Origin: Brevibacillus sp. JNUCC-41
GTDB lineage: Bacteria > Bacillota > Bacilli > Bacillales > DSM-1321
Reading direction: 5' to 3'
NCBI RefSeq assembly: GCF_014844095.1
Contig: NZ_CP062163.1
Coordinates: forward strand, 4,869,501-4,933,500
Length of the DNA stretch: 64,000 nucleotides
Shown: positions 16,075 through 24,299 of the stretch, piece by piece
Numbering within the stretch: the stretch's first letter is position 1
How the letters are laid out: each line of letters begins with the position of its first letter
The notes under the pieces: model-generated
What the model saw: only the letters and a program-made list of their open reading frames with translations
Told to the model about the DNA's origin: nothing
The model's database searches: none
Program-made: the position numbers and the translations under genes

Positions 16075-17247
16075 TTATATATTTAACTCTTTATAAGATT
16101 GATCAGATTTTTCTAATCCTAATTCTTTTAATATTTCCTCAGTATGCTGCCCTAGCAAAGGAGCTGCATTTCTTATTTGACCAGGATTTTTTGATAATTT
16201 GATAGGAATACCTAACGCCTTAATTTTTCCTGCAATAGGATGTTCTAACTCTTCAACCATTCCCCTGGAAATAGTATGTGAATCAGTTAATGATTCTGGA
16301 TAAGAATTAATTGGTCCGGCAGGTATCCCTACTTCTTCAAACTTCTCTAGCCAATAACTTCTTGGGCGTTTACTTGTTTTTTCTTCAATTAATTGTATAA
16401 AAACCTTTAAATGCTTGATCCTTGAAGGATCATCGATAAATCTTACGTCATTTAGGAGTTCGGGTCTCCCTATGATATGACAAAATACAGGCCAATGATG
16501 TGGTGTATCTGCTCCGACAGTGAAATAGCCATCACTCGCTTGAAAGGCTTGATAGGGTGCCGACAATCGGTGTCCGCTCCCAGTAGGTTCTGGGGTTTCA
16601 CCATTAACCCAATATTGCGTGCTTTCCCAAACAGATAATGCAAGGCCGGTATCAAATAAAGAAGCATCTATAAATTGACCTTCATTTGATTGAACACGTG
16701 CATACAAAGCAGATAGTATTCCATAGGCAGCGAAAAGTGCTACACCCAAATCTGTGATAGGCAACCCACACTTTACTGGGTTTCCACCTCGTTCTCCGGT
16801 CACACTCATGATTCCCGTCATTCCCTGCGCAATTAAGTCATAGCCCCCGCGGGATGAATAAGGTCCATATTGACCAAAACCGGAAATAGAGCAATAAACT
16901 AATCGAGGATTAATCTTGTTCAGGGTGTCATAATCTACACCCAATCGCTTAACTACACCGGGACGATAATTCTCAACTAGTACGTCTGCTGTTTCAATTA
17001 ATTTATAAAATATTTTCTTGTCTTCATCATCTTTCAAATTCAGCGTCATGCTCCGCTTATTTCGATTAATAGCCATAAAAGCAGCACTTTCTCCATCGAT
17101 GTGAGGTGGCCATCTTCTAGTATTCTCACCAGTGGGTGGTTCAATTTTAATTACATCAGCTCCCATATCCGCTAGTAACATACTGCAATATGGGCCTGCC
17201 ATTACCTGACTGAGATCTACGATACGGATGCCATTCAAAGCACTCAT
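16075..17247 (-). CDS. CaiB/BaiF-family (class III) CoA transferase
   Basis: A 390-aa family III CoA transferase. The N-terminus has GIRIVDLSQVMAGPYCSMLLAD and GADVIKIEPPTGENTRRWPP; the body has NRNKRSMTLNLKD, LVENYRPGVVKRLGVDYDTL, CSISGFGQYGPYSSRGGYDL and the conserved Asp in ITDLGVALFAAYGILSAL, which forms the aspartyl-CoA anhydride. The C-terminal lid region ends GIPIKLSKNPGQIRNAAP-LLGQHTEEIL. Start ATG at 17247 has AAGGGA 8 bases before it. Such enzymes move CoA between a donor thioester (formyl-, succinyl-, butyrobetainyl-CoA) and an acid. In this operon it probably activates the imported carboxylate before hydration by the enoyl-CoA hydratase. Confidence 0.92.
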   Translation of the reverse strand: MSALNGIRIVDLSQVMAGPYCSMLLADMGADVIKIEPPTGENTRRWPPHIDGESAAFMAINRNKRSMTLNLKDDEDKKIFYKLIETADVLVENYRPGVVKRLGVDYDTLNKINPRLVYCSISGFGQYGPYSSRGGYDLIAQGMTGIMSVTGERGGNPVKCGLPITDLGVALFAAYGILSALYARVQSNEGQFIDASLFDTGLALSVWESTQYWVNGETPEPTGSGHRLSAPYQAFQASDGYFTVGADTPHHWPVFCHIIGRPELLNDVRFIDDPSRIKHLKVFIQLIEEKTSKRPRSYWLEKFEEVGIPAGPINSYPESLTDSHTISRGMVEELEHPIAGKIKALGIPIKLSKNPGQIRNAAPLLGQHTEEILKELGLEKSDQSYKELNI

Positions 17248-17314
17248 CAAATCAATCCCTTCTAACTTTTAATAAATATTTATTAATCTATCAACACAGT
17301 ATCCTCCATAAAAA

Positions 17315-18325
17315 TCATAAATAAAGTTCATTGTTCCGAAGAATAGTTACACCGTCTATTTCCACCATAGCGTCTTTAACAACCATATCGTAATGACCTT
17401 TTGCCTTAATTACCCCACCAATATAAGCATTCGTACCTAAAGCAACGTGAATGGTGCCAAACACACCTTCATCACTTAACATACTATTTTCTAACTCACA
17501 TTCCGGGTTCATACCTATTCCAAATTCACCTGCATGATAGATGTTCCCATCTTCATCATTTCGTTCAAATAATATTTTTCTAAATAAATCAGCTTCCTTT
17601 CCCCCTGTAATGGAAACAGCCTTCCCCCTCTTAAACTCAACAACCACAGGAGTATCTATAAGGCCAACTCCTGGTATACTTCCATCTACCACTAAGACAC
17701 CTTCTGCTGATCCTTCAACAGGTGCGATACTGGATTCGATGCAATGCACAGCAGATATATCCTTGGTATTAGCAAAACCTGTTAATGCTCGCCCTTCCCT
17801 TCCTTTAATGGATAGTCGTAAATCCGTTCCTTGAGAAGTCGTTATCCTAACTACATCACCGGTGGTTAATAAATTTGCTACCTGTTCCACTTGGGGTCTA
17901 AGTGAAATAAAATCAGCTTGTAATCCTTTACTCAGCAAAATGTTATCATGGGATTCTGGCAAGACTAAAACTCTAGCACCAGCTTCTTGTGCCTCATGAC
18001 GAGCATTTGTGTGTGCAATGTTATAAGTAGTTGGAGCAATCACAACATCTACTTCTTTCATAGCTGCAGCGACTGGATCGGGTAGCGCATCACCATGCCC
18101 CTTTCTTGGTGGCATGGACATCGTGATCGGTTCAGCACCTAAAGAGTAGGTTACAGTTGCTAATGTTTTAGCAATACTTTCTGTTTGAAAATCCGTTAAG
18201 ATCAACACTTTCTCTCCTTCTACAACTCCTGCCAATACTTTTATCAACGCAATAGCACCTGGATACATCATAACTTCCTTCATCGCTTGTGGATCCTCCC
18301 CTTCGTCTATTAATTTCTTAATCAT
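17315..18325 (-). CDS. M29-aminopeptidase / NicX-like metalloprotein
   Basis: This 336-aa protein belongs to the superfamily shared by M29 (thermophilic) aminopeptidases and NicX, the Fe(II)-dependent 2,5-dihydroxypyridine 5,6-dioxygenase. The N-terminal Rossmann-like half has EGEKVLILTDFQTESIAKTL and VVIAPTTYNIAHTNARHEA. The C-terminal half holds candidate metal ligands: a His in YHAGEFGIGMNPECELE, a His in GTIHVALGTNAYIGG and a HYD (HxD) pair in KGHYDMVV. NicX uses a His plus an HxD set, and M29 enzymes also have an HxD, so the sequence alone does not decide peptidase versus dioxygenase. A 4-bp overlap with the enoyl-CoA hydratase gene shows tight operon coupling. It probably acts on a small molecule of the pathway. 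Confidence 0.8.
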   Translation of the reverse strand: MIKKLIDEGEDPQAMKEVMMYPGAIALIKVLAGVVEGEKVLILTDFQTESIAKTLATVTYSLGAEPITMSMPPRKGHGDALPDPVAAAMKEVDVVIAPTTYNIAHTNARHEAQEAGARVLVLPESHDNILLSKGLQADFISLRPQVEQVANLLTTGDVVRITTSQGTDLRLSIKGREGRALTGFANTKDISAVHCIESSIAPVEGSAEGVLVVDGSIPGVGLIDTPVVVEFKRGKAVSITGGKEADLFRKILFERNDEDGNIYHAGEFGIGMNPECELENSMLSDEGVFGTIHVALGTNAYIGGVIKAKGHYDMVVKDAMVEIDGVTILRNNELYL

Positions 18326-19086
18326 CTTCCTTGGAAAATTGGTATTTGTTTATTAAAAAAAGACTCAATGGCATGTTTGTGATCTCGTGTATCCTGGCAA
18401 GTTATGAAAGCATCTAACTCATATGTCATAGCTTCCTTCCAATTTAAATCCATTGTTTTTTGAATTGTCTCTTTCGCATTCCTGACAGCTATTGGTGCAC
18501 GTGAGGCAATCATTTTTGCCCACTCTAAAGCTTCATTCATTAATATAGTATGAGGAACAACTTTACTAGCCAAACAACGTTGAAATGCTTCATCAGCAAC
18601 GACGGTTTTTCCCGTTAATATAACTTCTTTTGCGTAAGCCTCTCCTACTAACCTTACAAGTCGGGTAGGTCCGACAACTAATCCTACCTTCACTCCTGCT
18701 GCACACAGCTTAGCTCGCTCGGACATAATTCGAATATCACAAGCTAAGATCAGTTCAAATCCCCCACCAAAAGCATATCCATCAACAGCAGCAATCACTG
18801 GCTGTGGCATTTCATTAACAACATCATAAATGCGGCAATCTTCTTCAAGAAAGTAGCGTACCGTCTCAGGGGTCAATTCACCTTCTTCATTTAAATCAGC
18901 TCCTGCACAGAATGCCCTGTCACCTTCTCCTGTCAAAATAATGACTCGAACATCAGTACGAGACTTTAGATTTTCCATATACGGCACAAATTCTTCACGG
19001 AATTCCTTCGTCAAAATATTCATTGGTGGGTTATTAATCGTTATGGTGCAAATCTGATTTTCAATATTGGCCTTTATCCACTTCAT
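18322..19086 (-). CDS. Enoyl-CoA hydratase/isomerase family protein
   Basis: A 254-aa crotonase-fold protein. It has ICTITINNPPMNILTKEF, VRVIILTGEGDRAFCAGADLN (oxyanion-hole loop), PVIAAVDGYAFGGGFELILA-CDIRIMSERAKLCAAGVKVG and a C-terminal helical part. The glycine-rich loop GGGFELILACD is intact. The position usually holding the first hydratase Glu reads LCAAGVKVGLVVGPTR, so that acid appears absent. Activity may therefore be isomerase, or hydration with a single acid, rather than classic crotonase chemistry. AAAGGAGATGGAACG precedes the ATG. It lies between the permease and the M29/NicX-like gene in the sigma-54 operon. Confidence 0.88.
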   Translation of the reverse strand: MKWIKANIENQICTITINNPPMNILTKEFREEFVPYMENLKSRTDVRVIILTGEGDRAFCAGADLNEEGELTPETVRYFLEEDCRIYDVVNEMPQPVIAAVDGYAFGGGFELILACDIRIMSERAKLCAAGVKVGLVVGPTRLVRLVGEAYAKEVILTGKTVVADEAFQRCLASKVVPHTILMNEALEWAKMIASRAPIAVRNAKETIQKTMDLNWKEAMTYELDAFITCQDTRDHKHAIESFFNKQIPIFQGR

Positions 19087-19101
19087 CGTTCCATCTCCTT
19101 T

Positions 19102-20223
19102 CTAACCTTGCTGATTCACTTCCAACGACTTCTCATTTCTCTTAGAAAAATCCTCCAATCGACCGTCAATCCCTTTGCTTCTTTGATATTTATCCCAAAA
19201 AATTACCGCTATTGGACAAAGAATTGAAGAAGTAATAGTAGAGATAGAAATTTGAATTGTGGCTAGATTAGCTATTTGCTGAAAACTTTGTGCCTCTTCT
19301 AATGACATAAGTCCTGCTCCTGCAGCAACTGAAGCAGCTGCTGCTATGGCCGCTGGTGTTCCCACTGCATTCCCTGCGGTTGATGCCTCGGCAACGGGAC
19401 CAATTGTACTTTTCTCTCCAAATATACGATAAACAAGGATTCCTGTTAGACCGGTAATAATGACCGTTGCAAAACCCAAGACAAGACCGCCCCAAACAGC
19501 TTCAGCATTAAAGAAACTCATGAAGTTCATTCCTGCTCCTAAACAAAAGGCAAAAAAGGGAACAAGTAACGTTTCACCTGGCTTTAGAAATTCTCTAATG
19601 TCCTCATCCAAGTTTCCTAATAGCATCCCTAATGCAATTGGTAACAATACCGCGATGAATGCAATAGCAGGGAAGTTAATTCCTACTATTCCCAATGCCA
19701 TCATGGTAAAGAATGGACCATCATTTAATGTCAAAACAGAAATTGCTCCAACATCTGAACGGTTACCATATTGTCCTGTGAGAACGGCATACATTCCTTC
19801 ATTTCCATTTGTCATTGCAGCAATAATGGCAAGAGTGGATAATCCAAGGAGCCCGTTCATAGGATCAAAAAAGTAACCGAATAGAAGGCCAATTGTAATT
19901 CCAGTCAAACACTTACTAGAAGTTAATAGAATCCCTTTTTTTAAGGCTTTTCCACCCACTCGTAAATTCATCTGACTACCTGCACAGAACAAGAATAAAC
20001 CGATAAGTGTCAATGTCCCGTTTTTAAAGAGAGCTTCCGTAAACCCTCCAATTCTCATAAACTCATAAATGCCTTCTTCGACAGGTGTTACTCCTAATGA
20101 TTTAAGAAACTCCATAACAAGTGGAATATGGAGCTGATCAATCGTATTAAAGAGTGCCCCCAACATGAGTGGGATCACCATAAGCCCCCCTGGTACTTTT
20201 TCAATCCTTCGCTTGATCCTCAT
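19102..20223 (-). CDS. kdgT: 2-keto-3-deoxygluconate permease family transporter (KdgT-like)
   Basis: A 373-aa membrane protein of the KdgT family, with about 10 helices: LMVIPLMLGALFNTIDQL, TLIGLFLFCAGSQMNLRVGG, GLSTLAIIAAMTNGNEGMY and STAGNAVGTPAAIAAA. The start at 20223 is preferred because GGGAG lies 7 bases before it; the in-frame ATG 27 bp upstream has no site. Characterised members import 2-keto-3-deoxygluconate by proton symport. No KDG kinase or aldolase lies nearby, so here the substrate may be another hydroxy or keto acid. It is the first gene behind the sigma-54 promoter at 20360-20375. Confidence 0.9.
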   Translation of the reverse strand: MRIKRRIEKVPGGLMVIPLMLGALFNTIDQLHIPLVMEFLKSLGVTPVEEGIYEFMRIGGFTEALFKNGTLTLIGLFLFCAGSQMNLRVGGKALKKGILLTSSKCLTGITIGLLFGYFFDPMNGLLGLSTLAIIAAMTNGNEGMYAVLTGQYGNRSDVGAISVLTLNDGPFFTMMALGIVGINFPAIAFIAVLLPIALGMLLGNLDEDIREFLKPGETLLVPFFAFCLGAGMNFMSFFNAEAVWGGLVLGFATVIITGLTGILVYRIFGEKSTIGPVAEASTAGNAVGTPAAIAAAASVAAGAGLMSLEEAQSFQQIANLATIQISISTITSSILCPIAVIFWDKYQRSKGIDGRLEDFSKRNEKSLEVNQQG

Positions 20224-20359
20224 AAAATCACTCCCAAATGGAATTTTCATGGAAAACGCTTACAATTTTCGAAAGATTATTTTTGTTATGGAAATCGAAA
20301 ATACATTAGTTTTTCATAAGTCACCCTCACCTTTCATTTTCTTTTTCATCTATTACTAA

Positions 20360-20375
20360 TGCAATTACTGTACCA
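20360..20375 (-). promoter_or_regulatory. Sigma-54 (-24/-12) promoter of the catabolic operon
   Basis: On the minus strand TGGTAC-N5-TTGCA matches the sigma-54 consensus TGGCAC-N5-TTGCA with one difference and exact spacing. It lies about 137 bp upstream of the kdgT start, directly downstream of an activator gene of the sigma-54 class. This makes a chance match unlikely. Confidence 0.85.
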
Positions 20376-20472
20376 AGTTGTTAGAAATATCGAAAAATTA
20401 AACAAACCTTTATTCTAGACGAATTTAGCTTTACTTTTCAGAGAAACAATCAGTAGCAAGACACTTTTCATT

Positions 20473-20486
20473 TCGCAAAATGCAAA
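20473..20486. promoter_or_regulatory. Probable upstream activator half-site
   Basis: TCGCAAAATGCAAA repeats the core of the large inverted repeat at 20548-20590 and lies about 100 bp upstream of the -24 box, a typical enhancer distance for a sigma-54 activator. Confidence 0.55.
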
Positions 20487-20532
20487 TTAAAAAAAGAGGT
20501 TAGCCCTAATAAATATTAAAAAGGACTAACCT
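20485..20532 (-). terminator. Terminator of the sigma-54 activator gene
   Basis: On the minus strand AGGTTAGTCC and GGGCTAACCT pair, followed by CTTTTTTTAA. It separates the activator gene from the operon it controls, so the operon needs its own promoter. Confidence 0.75.
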
Positions 20533-20547
20533 ACTACCGATTTCTTC

Positions 20548-20590
20548 ATTAATCGCAAAATGCAAACTACATTTGCATTTTGCGATTAAT
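20548..20590. promoter_or_regulatory. Perfect 19-bp inverted repeat, probable UAS for the sigma-54 activator
   Basis: ATTAATCGCAAAATGCAAA and its exact reverse complement are separated by 5 bp and overlap the last codons and stop of the activator gene. No T run follows, so it is not a terminator. The same core recurs at 20473-20486. At about 175-215 bp upstream of the -24 box it fits an enhancer-like activator site. Confidence 0.7.
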
Positions 20591-22351
20591 TTCAAACTTA
20601 TTGATTTTCCTATAGAGAGTAGCTACGTTTATTCCTAAATCCTTCGCAGCCTTCTTCTTTCCATTCAATGTTTCACCATGTTTTTTTAAAGATTCGATAA
20701 TCATTTTTTCTTCCATATCTGCTAAGGTTAATCCTTGGTCTAAAACACTTTGATTGGCTTTGACCCTAACTCTAGTGGGTAAATTTTCTAATGTAATCCA
20801 AAAAGATTTTGCCATATTGATAGCGTATTCCACCGTATTTTGTAGCTCTCTAATATTTCCTGGCCAATTATAAGAACATAGACATGCTTCGGCTTCTGGA
20901 GTAAAGCCCTTTACTTGCTTTCCAGTAATATTTACATAGTGATTAACAAAATGGTGAAGAAGGACGGCTACATCTCCCACTCGCTCTCTTAATGGAGGAA
21001 TATGAAGAGGAATAACATTTAATCGATAAAATAAATCCTCTCTAAACTCTCTATCCTTTACCATTTGCTCTAAGTTTTTATTGGTTGCTGCCAGCACCCG
21101 CACATCAATATCTATAGTCGAATTAGAACCTATCCTTTCAACCCTTCTATCTTCTAAAACCCGCAAAATTTTAACTTGTAGATGAAGTGGCATATCACCG
21201 ATTTCATCCAGAAAAATAGTTCCGCCATTGGCCATCTCAAATTTTCCAGGCTTCCCTTTTTTCCTCGCCCCAGTAAATGCTCCTTCGTTATATCCAAATA
21301 ATTCACTCTCTAGCAAATGTTCTGGAATTGCGGCACAATTAATCGCCCTAAAGGGTTTGTTTACCCTTTGACTTTCTTGATGCACGGCCCTTGCGAAAAG
21401 TTCTTTACCAGTCCCACTTTCACCTAAAAATATTATGGTGGAGTCAGAGGTTGCGATTTGTTTCGCTATATCTTTCACTTGTAGAATCGCTTTACTTTTC
21501 CCTACGATAATGTCAAAGGTTGAATCATCTACCTCTGACGTAATCGAATATGCTAATTTTTGCACATCTTTTAAATCCTTAAATGAAATGGCCACTCCAA
21601 TAATACGATCATCATGAACAAGTGGGATAACACTACCAATGACCTGAATCATTTTTTTATGTATTTGAAGTGAAAATTCAATGTCTGTATATCCTTTCGC
21701 TGTTGATAAAACTTTCGTAATAGGCAAATCAGGGATGATATCCGAGACATTAAGAGTGAGGATTTCATTTCTTTTCATCTTTAGTGTTTTTTCTGCAGAA
21801 CGATTTAGCTCCAAGATATACCCATTTTGATCTACTGCGATGATTCCTTCATACATCGATTGCATAGCCACTTGAAGCATTTGAAACATATGTAGATACT
21901 TTCCTAACAACGTTTTTGCATTTATTTTACTGCTAATTAAGTCAGCCATTTTCCCAAGGTAATTCGATAAAACAAGCTGTCTATCTTTAAACTCTGCCTT
22001 CTGTTCTTCAGAAAATGCGGTTAAACTAATCACCCCAACGTTTTTCCCTTCATGTTTCAGGGGAAAGGACACATCTGCTTTTTCGGGGCAGTTTCCATGG
22101 AGAATGCAGCTTTTACAAACATCATGAAAACCTGGTTCAAAGTTATAAACATGCTTCCCTGTTTCTATCACTTCTTTTATAATATGTCCTCGAACTGGCT
22201 CACCCACAACAGCATGATGACCACCACCTGTAGCAGCAACCACCACTTTATTCTGATCATAAACAATGACTTCCAAATCTAATACTGACTTAATTGCTTC
22301 TGCTACCAAATTCACTTCTTCTTGCACTTCAAAAAGGATCGATTTTCCCAT
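20567..22351 (-). CDS. Sigma-54-dependent transcriptional activator (sensor-PAS-AAA+-Fis HTH)
   Basis: A 594-aa enhancer-binding protein. Residues about 1-150 form a ligand-sensing domain of CdaR/GAF-like type with a [10 protein letters not shown] cysteine cluster. A PAS domain follows ([20 protein letters not shown]). The AAA+ domain has Walker [12 protein letters not shown], the sigma-54-contact loop [19 protein letters not shown] (Walker B) and the arginine-finger region [20 protein letters not shown]. The C-terminal Fis-type helix-turn-helix is [30 protein letters not shown] precedes the ATG. It lies next to the only sigma-54 promoter seen in the window and almost certainly drives the operon at 12692-20223. 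Its signal is likely the transported substrate or a metabolite; the Cys cluster might bind metal or sense redox. Confidence 0.95.
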   Translation of the reverse strand: MGKSILFEVQEEVNLVAEAIKSVLDLEVIVYDQNKVVVAATGGGHHAVVGEPVRGHIIKEVIETGKHVYNFEPGFHDVCKSCILHGNCPEKADVSFPLKHEGKNVGVISLTAFSEEQKAEFKDRQLVLSNYLGKMADLISSKINAKTLLGKYLHMFQMLQVAMQSMYEGIIAVDQNGYILELNRSAEKTLKMKRNEILTLNVSDIIPDLPITKVLSTAKGYTDIEFSLQIHKKMIQVIGSVIPLVHDDRIIGVAISFKDLKDVQKLAYSITSEVDDSTFDIIVGKSKAILQVKDIAKQIATSDSTIIFLGESGTGKELFARAVHQESQRVNKPFRAINCAAIPEHLLESELFGYNEGAFTGARKKGKPGKFEMANGGTIFLDEIGDMPLHLQVKILRVLEDRRVERIGSNSTIDIDVRVLAATNKNLEQMVKDREFREDLFYRLNVIPLHIPPLRERVGDVAVLLHHFVNHYVNITGKQVKGFTPEAEACLCSYNWPGNIRELQNTVEYAINMAKSFWITLENLPTRVRVKANQSVLDQGLTLADMEEKMIIESLKKHGETLNGKKKAAKDLGINVATLYRKINKFEINRKMQM

Positions 22352-22429
22352 CTTCCTCCCCCTATTTAGTAAGACATAGATCCTTAATAATTTTCGTTAT
22401 ATATAATTCTTCTGCTTGTTAAAAGGAAA

Positions 22430-22466
22430 ACCTTCTTTTTATAAAATGAGTTTATAAAAAGAAGGT
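22430..22466. terminator. Strong hairpin, 16-bp perfect arms
   Basis: ACCTTCTTTTTATAAA and TTTATAAAAAGAAGGT around ATGAG. It lies between the activator gene start and repeat B copy 2. It may be an orphan terminator of a lost gene or an insulating element. Confidence 0.6.
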
Positions 22467-22488
22467 ACTCTATTGATCTTTAGTCGGG

Positions 22489-22728
22489 AATCCAGATATG
22501 TTGGATGAAAATATAAGTAAATATTACATTACTGATAATGTCATTTACGATGATGAATCTTATTTTGTTGATAAAATGTATGATTTTGCACTCAACAAGG
22601 CATCTTATCTAGCAAAAATGAAACGAGATTTCTCCGCATATCTGGATCTTAACACGTTAGAAAAGAGGGTTGGACCAAATAAGGGCCACGGCTTTAAAAA
22701 CTCGGCTAAGTTTAGGGTTAGAGGCTAA
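22489..22728 (+). pseudogene. Repeat B copy 2 with short open frame, unknown family
   Basis: An open frame of 76 residues from 22498 contains NISKYYITDNVIYDDESYF and VDKMYDFALNKASYLAKMKR. The DNA from 22489 to 22664 matches 11831-12014, where the frame is broken. No ribosome site precedes the ATG and the frame ends in unrelated sequence, so it is probably an internal fragment of a larger lost gene. The family is not recognised. The peptide is acidic then basic, without membrane segments. Confidence 0.45.
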
Positions 22729-22792
22729 AAGAATCGATGTTCTATCTGCGAGTAAATTACCTAACAACAGTAAAAACTTATTCTTCTAAGTT

Positions 22793-22821
22793 AAAAAAAG
22801 CATTGCTAACAGCAACGCTTA
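22793..22821 (-). terminator. Terminator of the DUF262/DUF1524 pseudogene
   Basis: AAGCGTTGCT and AGCAATGCTT arms on the minus strand followed by TTTTTTAAC, about 67 bp after the stop codon. Confidence 0.75.
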
Positions 22822-22887
22822 TTTTAATACTTAATATTAAAGCCAACACCAACAACAAAGAGGGATAATTCTTTACACCCCTCTACT

Positions 22888-24289
22888 TTAAAGATTATTG
22901 AAATTCCAAATCTTCTTAGCTATACCCGCAAGATACACACTCCTTATATTTATTTCTTCGAAGGTCCATTTGTCTTCTTGGCAAATTTCTTTGGTTAACA
23001 TTATGATGGATTGCTCATATTTTTTTTTCTTTTCAAGAAAAGGATAATTAGATGCAGTAATATTTAATTCGCTTCCAAGCAGCGTAAGGTTCCCAATTCT
23101 ATTAACGAACATTGAATATTCAGAAGCTCTTGTTCCTAGTTCTTTTTGCCAAGAATTATCAATGACTTTATTTCTTTTCCTTAGTAATTCCCTTGGCATA
23201 ATATGTTCGATGTGAACATCATTCCGACCACTTATCGTTTTTTCTCTTGTGTTGTTTGTTAGTGCATTTTCTATCATTTCTAAGATATATTTCGTTTGTG
23301 CTGACCTTGTAAAGTCCCGGTTCTGAAAGTTTAAATAAAATTCAGTATCAGATGGGGTTCTCCTCTTAAGATAATCAACAATATAAGAAACTGGCATTTC
23401 TTTATTGAACGATTCTAAAGCCAAATGATTGTAAATTCTATCTATGTCTCGGATTGAAATATTACATATACTTCTTCGCAATGTAAAAACTTCGATAGCC
23501 TCCAAAATTGCCATCAATTGTTCTTTATTAAGGTTCTCGGAGAGGCACTTAATTACAAGCGGGTAGCACGTAGTTGCTTCTATACGTACTAACGTATTTA
23601 GCCGATCATCCACCTCCTTTATGCCTAATATTCCATTATACAGCTTTAAATACATTTCAAATTTCAACCATATATCTTCGACTAAACTCAGTAGGTTATC
23701 AGACCAATCAACTTTTATATTTCGAATACAGTTTAGGTATTGGGACTACACCATATTCACCCAATAACTTTGTATAGATGTGCTGCCATTGCAGTTTACT
23801 ATCTTTTAATTTTTCTAAAAAGAAATTATAAGCTTGAATGATTTTTTCATTTTTTATTTTTCCCTTTTAATACTTTTTTCAACTAATTTTTTGAATAATT
23901 TGTTATCCTTCCTTCCTAATATTATCTTGGCTTCAGTTTCATCTATTGTAGAACTTTTTAAAAAGTAATTATTTATGTAGGCCGCTCGTTCCTTATCAAT
24001 TTTCTCTGCTAGATCACGAATTGCAGTTAAAAGTATTAGAATTGTTGTAATTCGTTGTTGTCCATCAACTACCTCAAAATACCCAAAAGCTTTTTGCCGT
24101 TCTTGGCTTATGGTAATAATAAACCCCAGAAATGTGTTTGGTCACCATCTAATTTGATTAAATCTTCCCATAGATCATTCCATTGATCTTTACCCCAATT
24201 ATATGGCCTTTGATATAGGGGGATTCGAAAGACTTCATTAACACTCCCTAATAACTTTCCAATACTGAGTCATTTGTATCTATTGACAT
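22888..24289 (-). pseudogene. DUF262-DUF1524 (GmrSD-like) gene, frameshifted
   Basis: GGAGGTGATAAA and an ATG at 24289 start a reading frame broken at several points. In successive frames it encodes the DUF262 hallmarks: VFRIPLYQRPYNWGKDQW, HFWGLLL and FEVVDGQQRITTILILL, then AIRDLAEKIDKE. The last 259 codons are open (22888-23667) and carry the DUF1524 HNH-like block VHIEHIMPRELL and NRIGNLTLLG with SNYPFLEKKKKYEQS. Intact GmrSD-type proteins are type IV restriction nucleases for modified phage DNA, and related DUF262 proteins occur in other defence systems. At least three frame lesions make this copy a pseudogene. The remaining C-terminal frame lacks a start signal. Confidence 0.85.
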
Positions 24290-24299
24290 TTTATCACCT

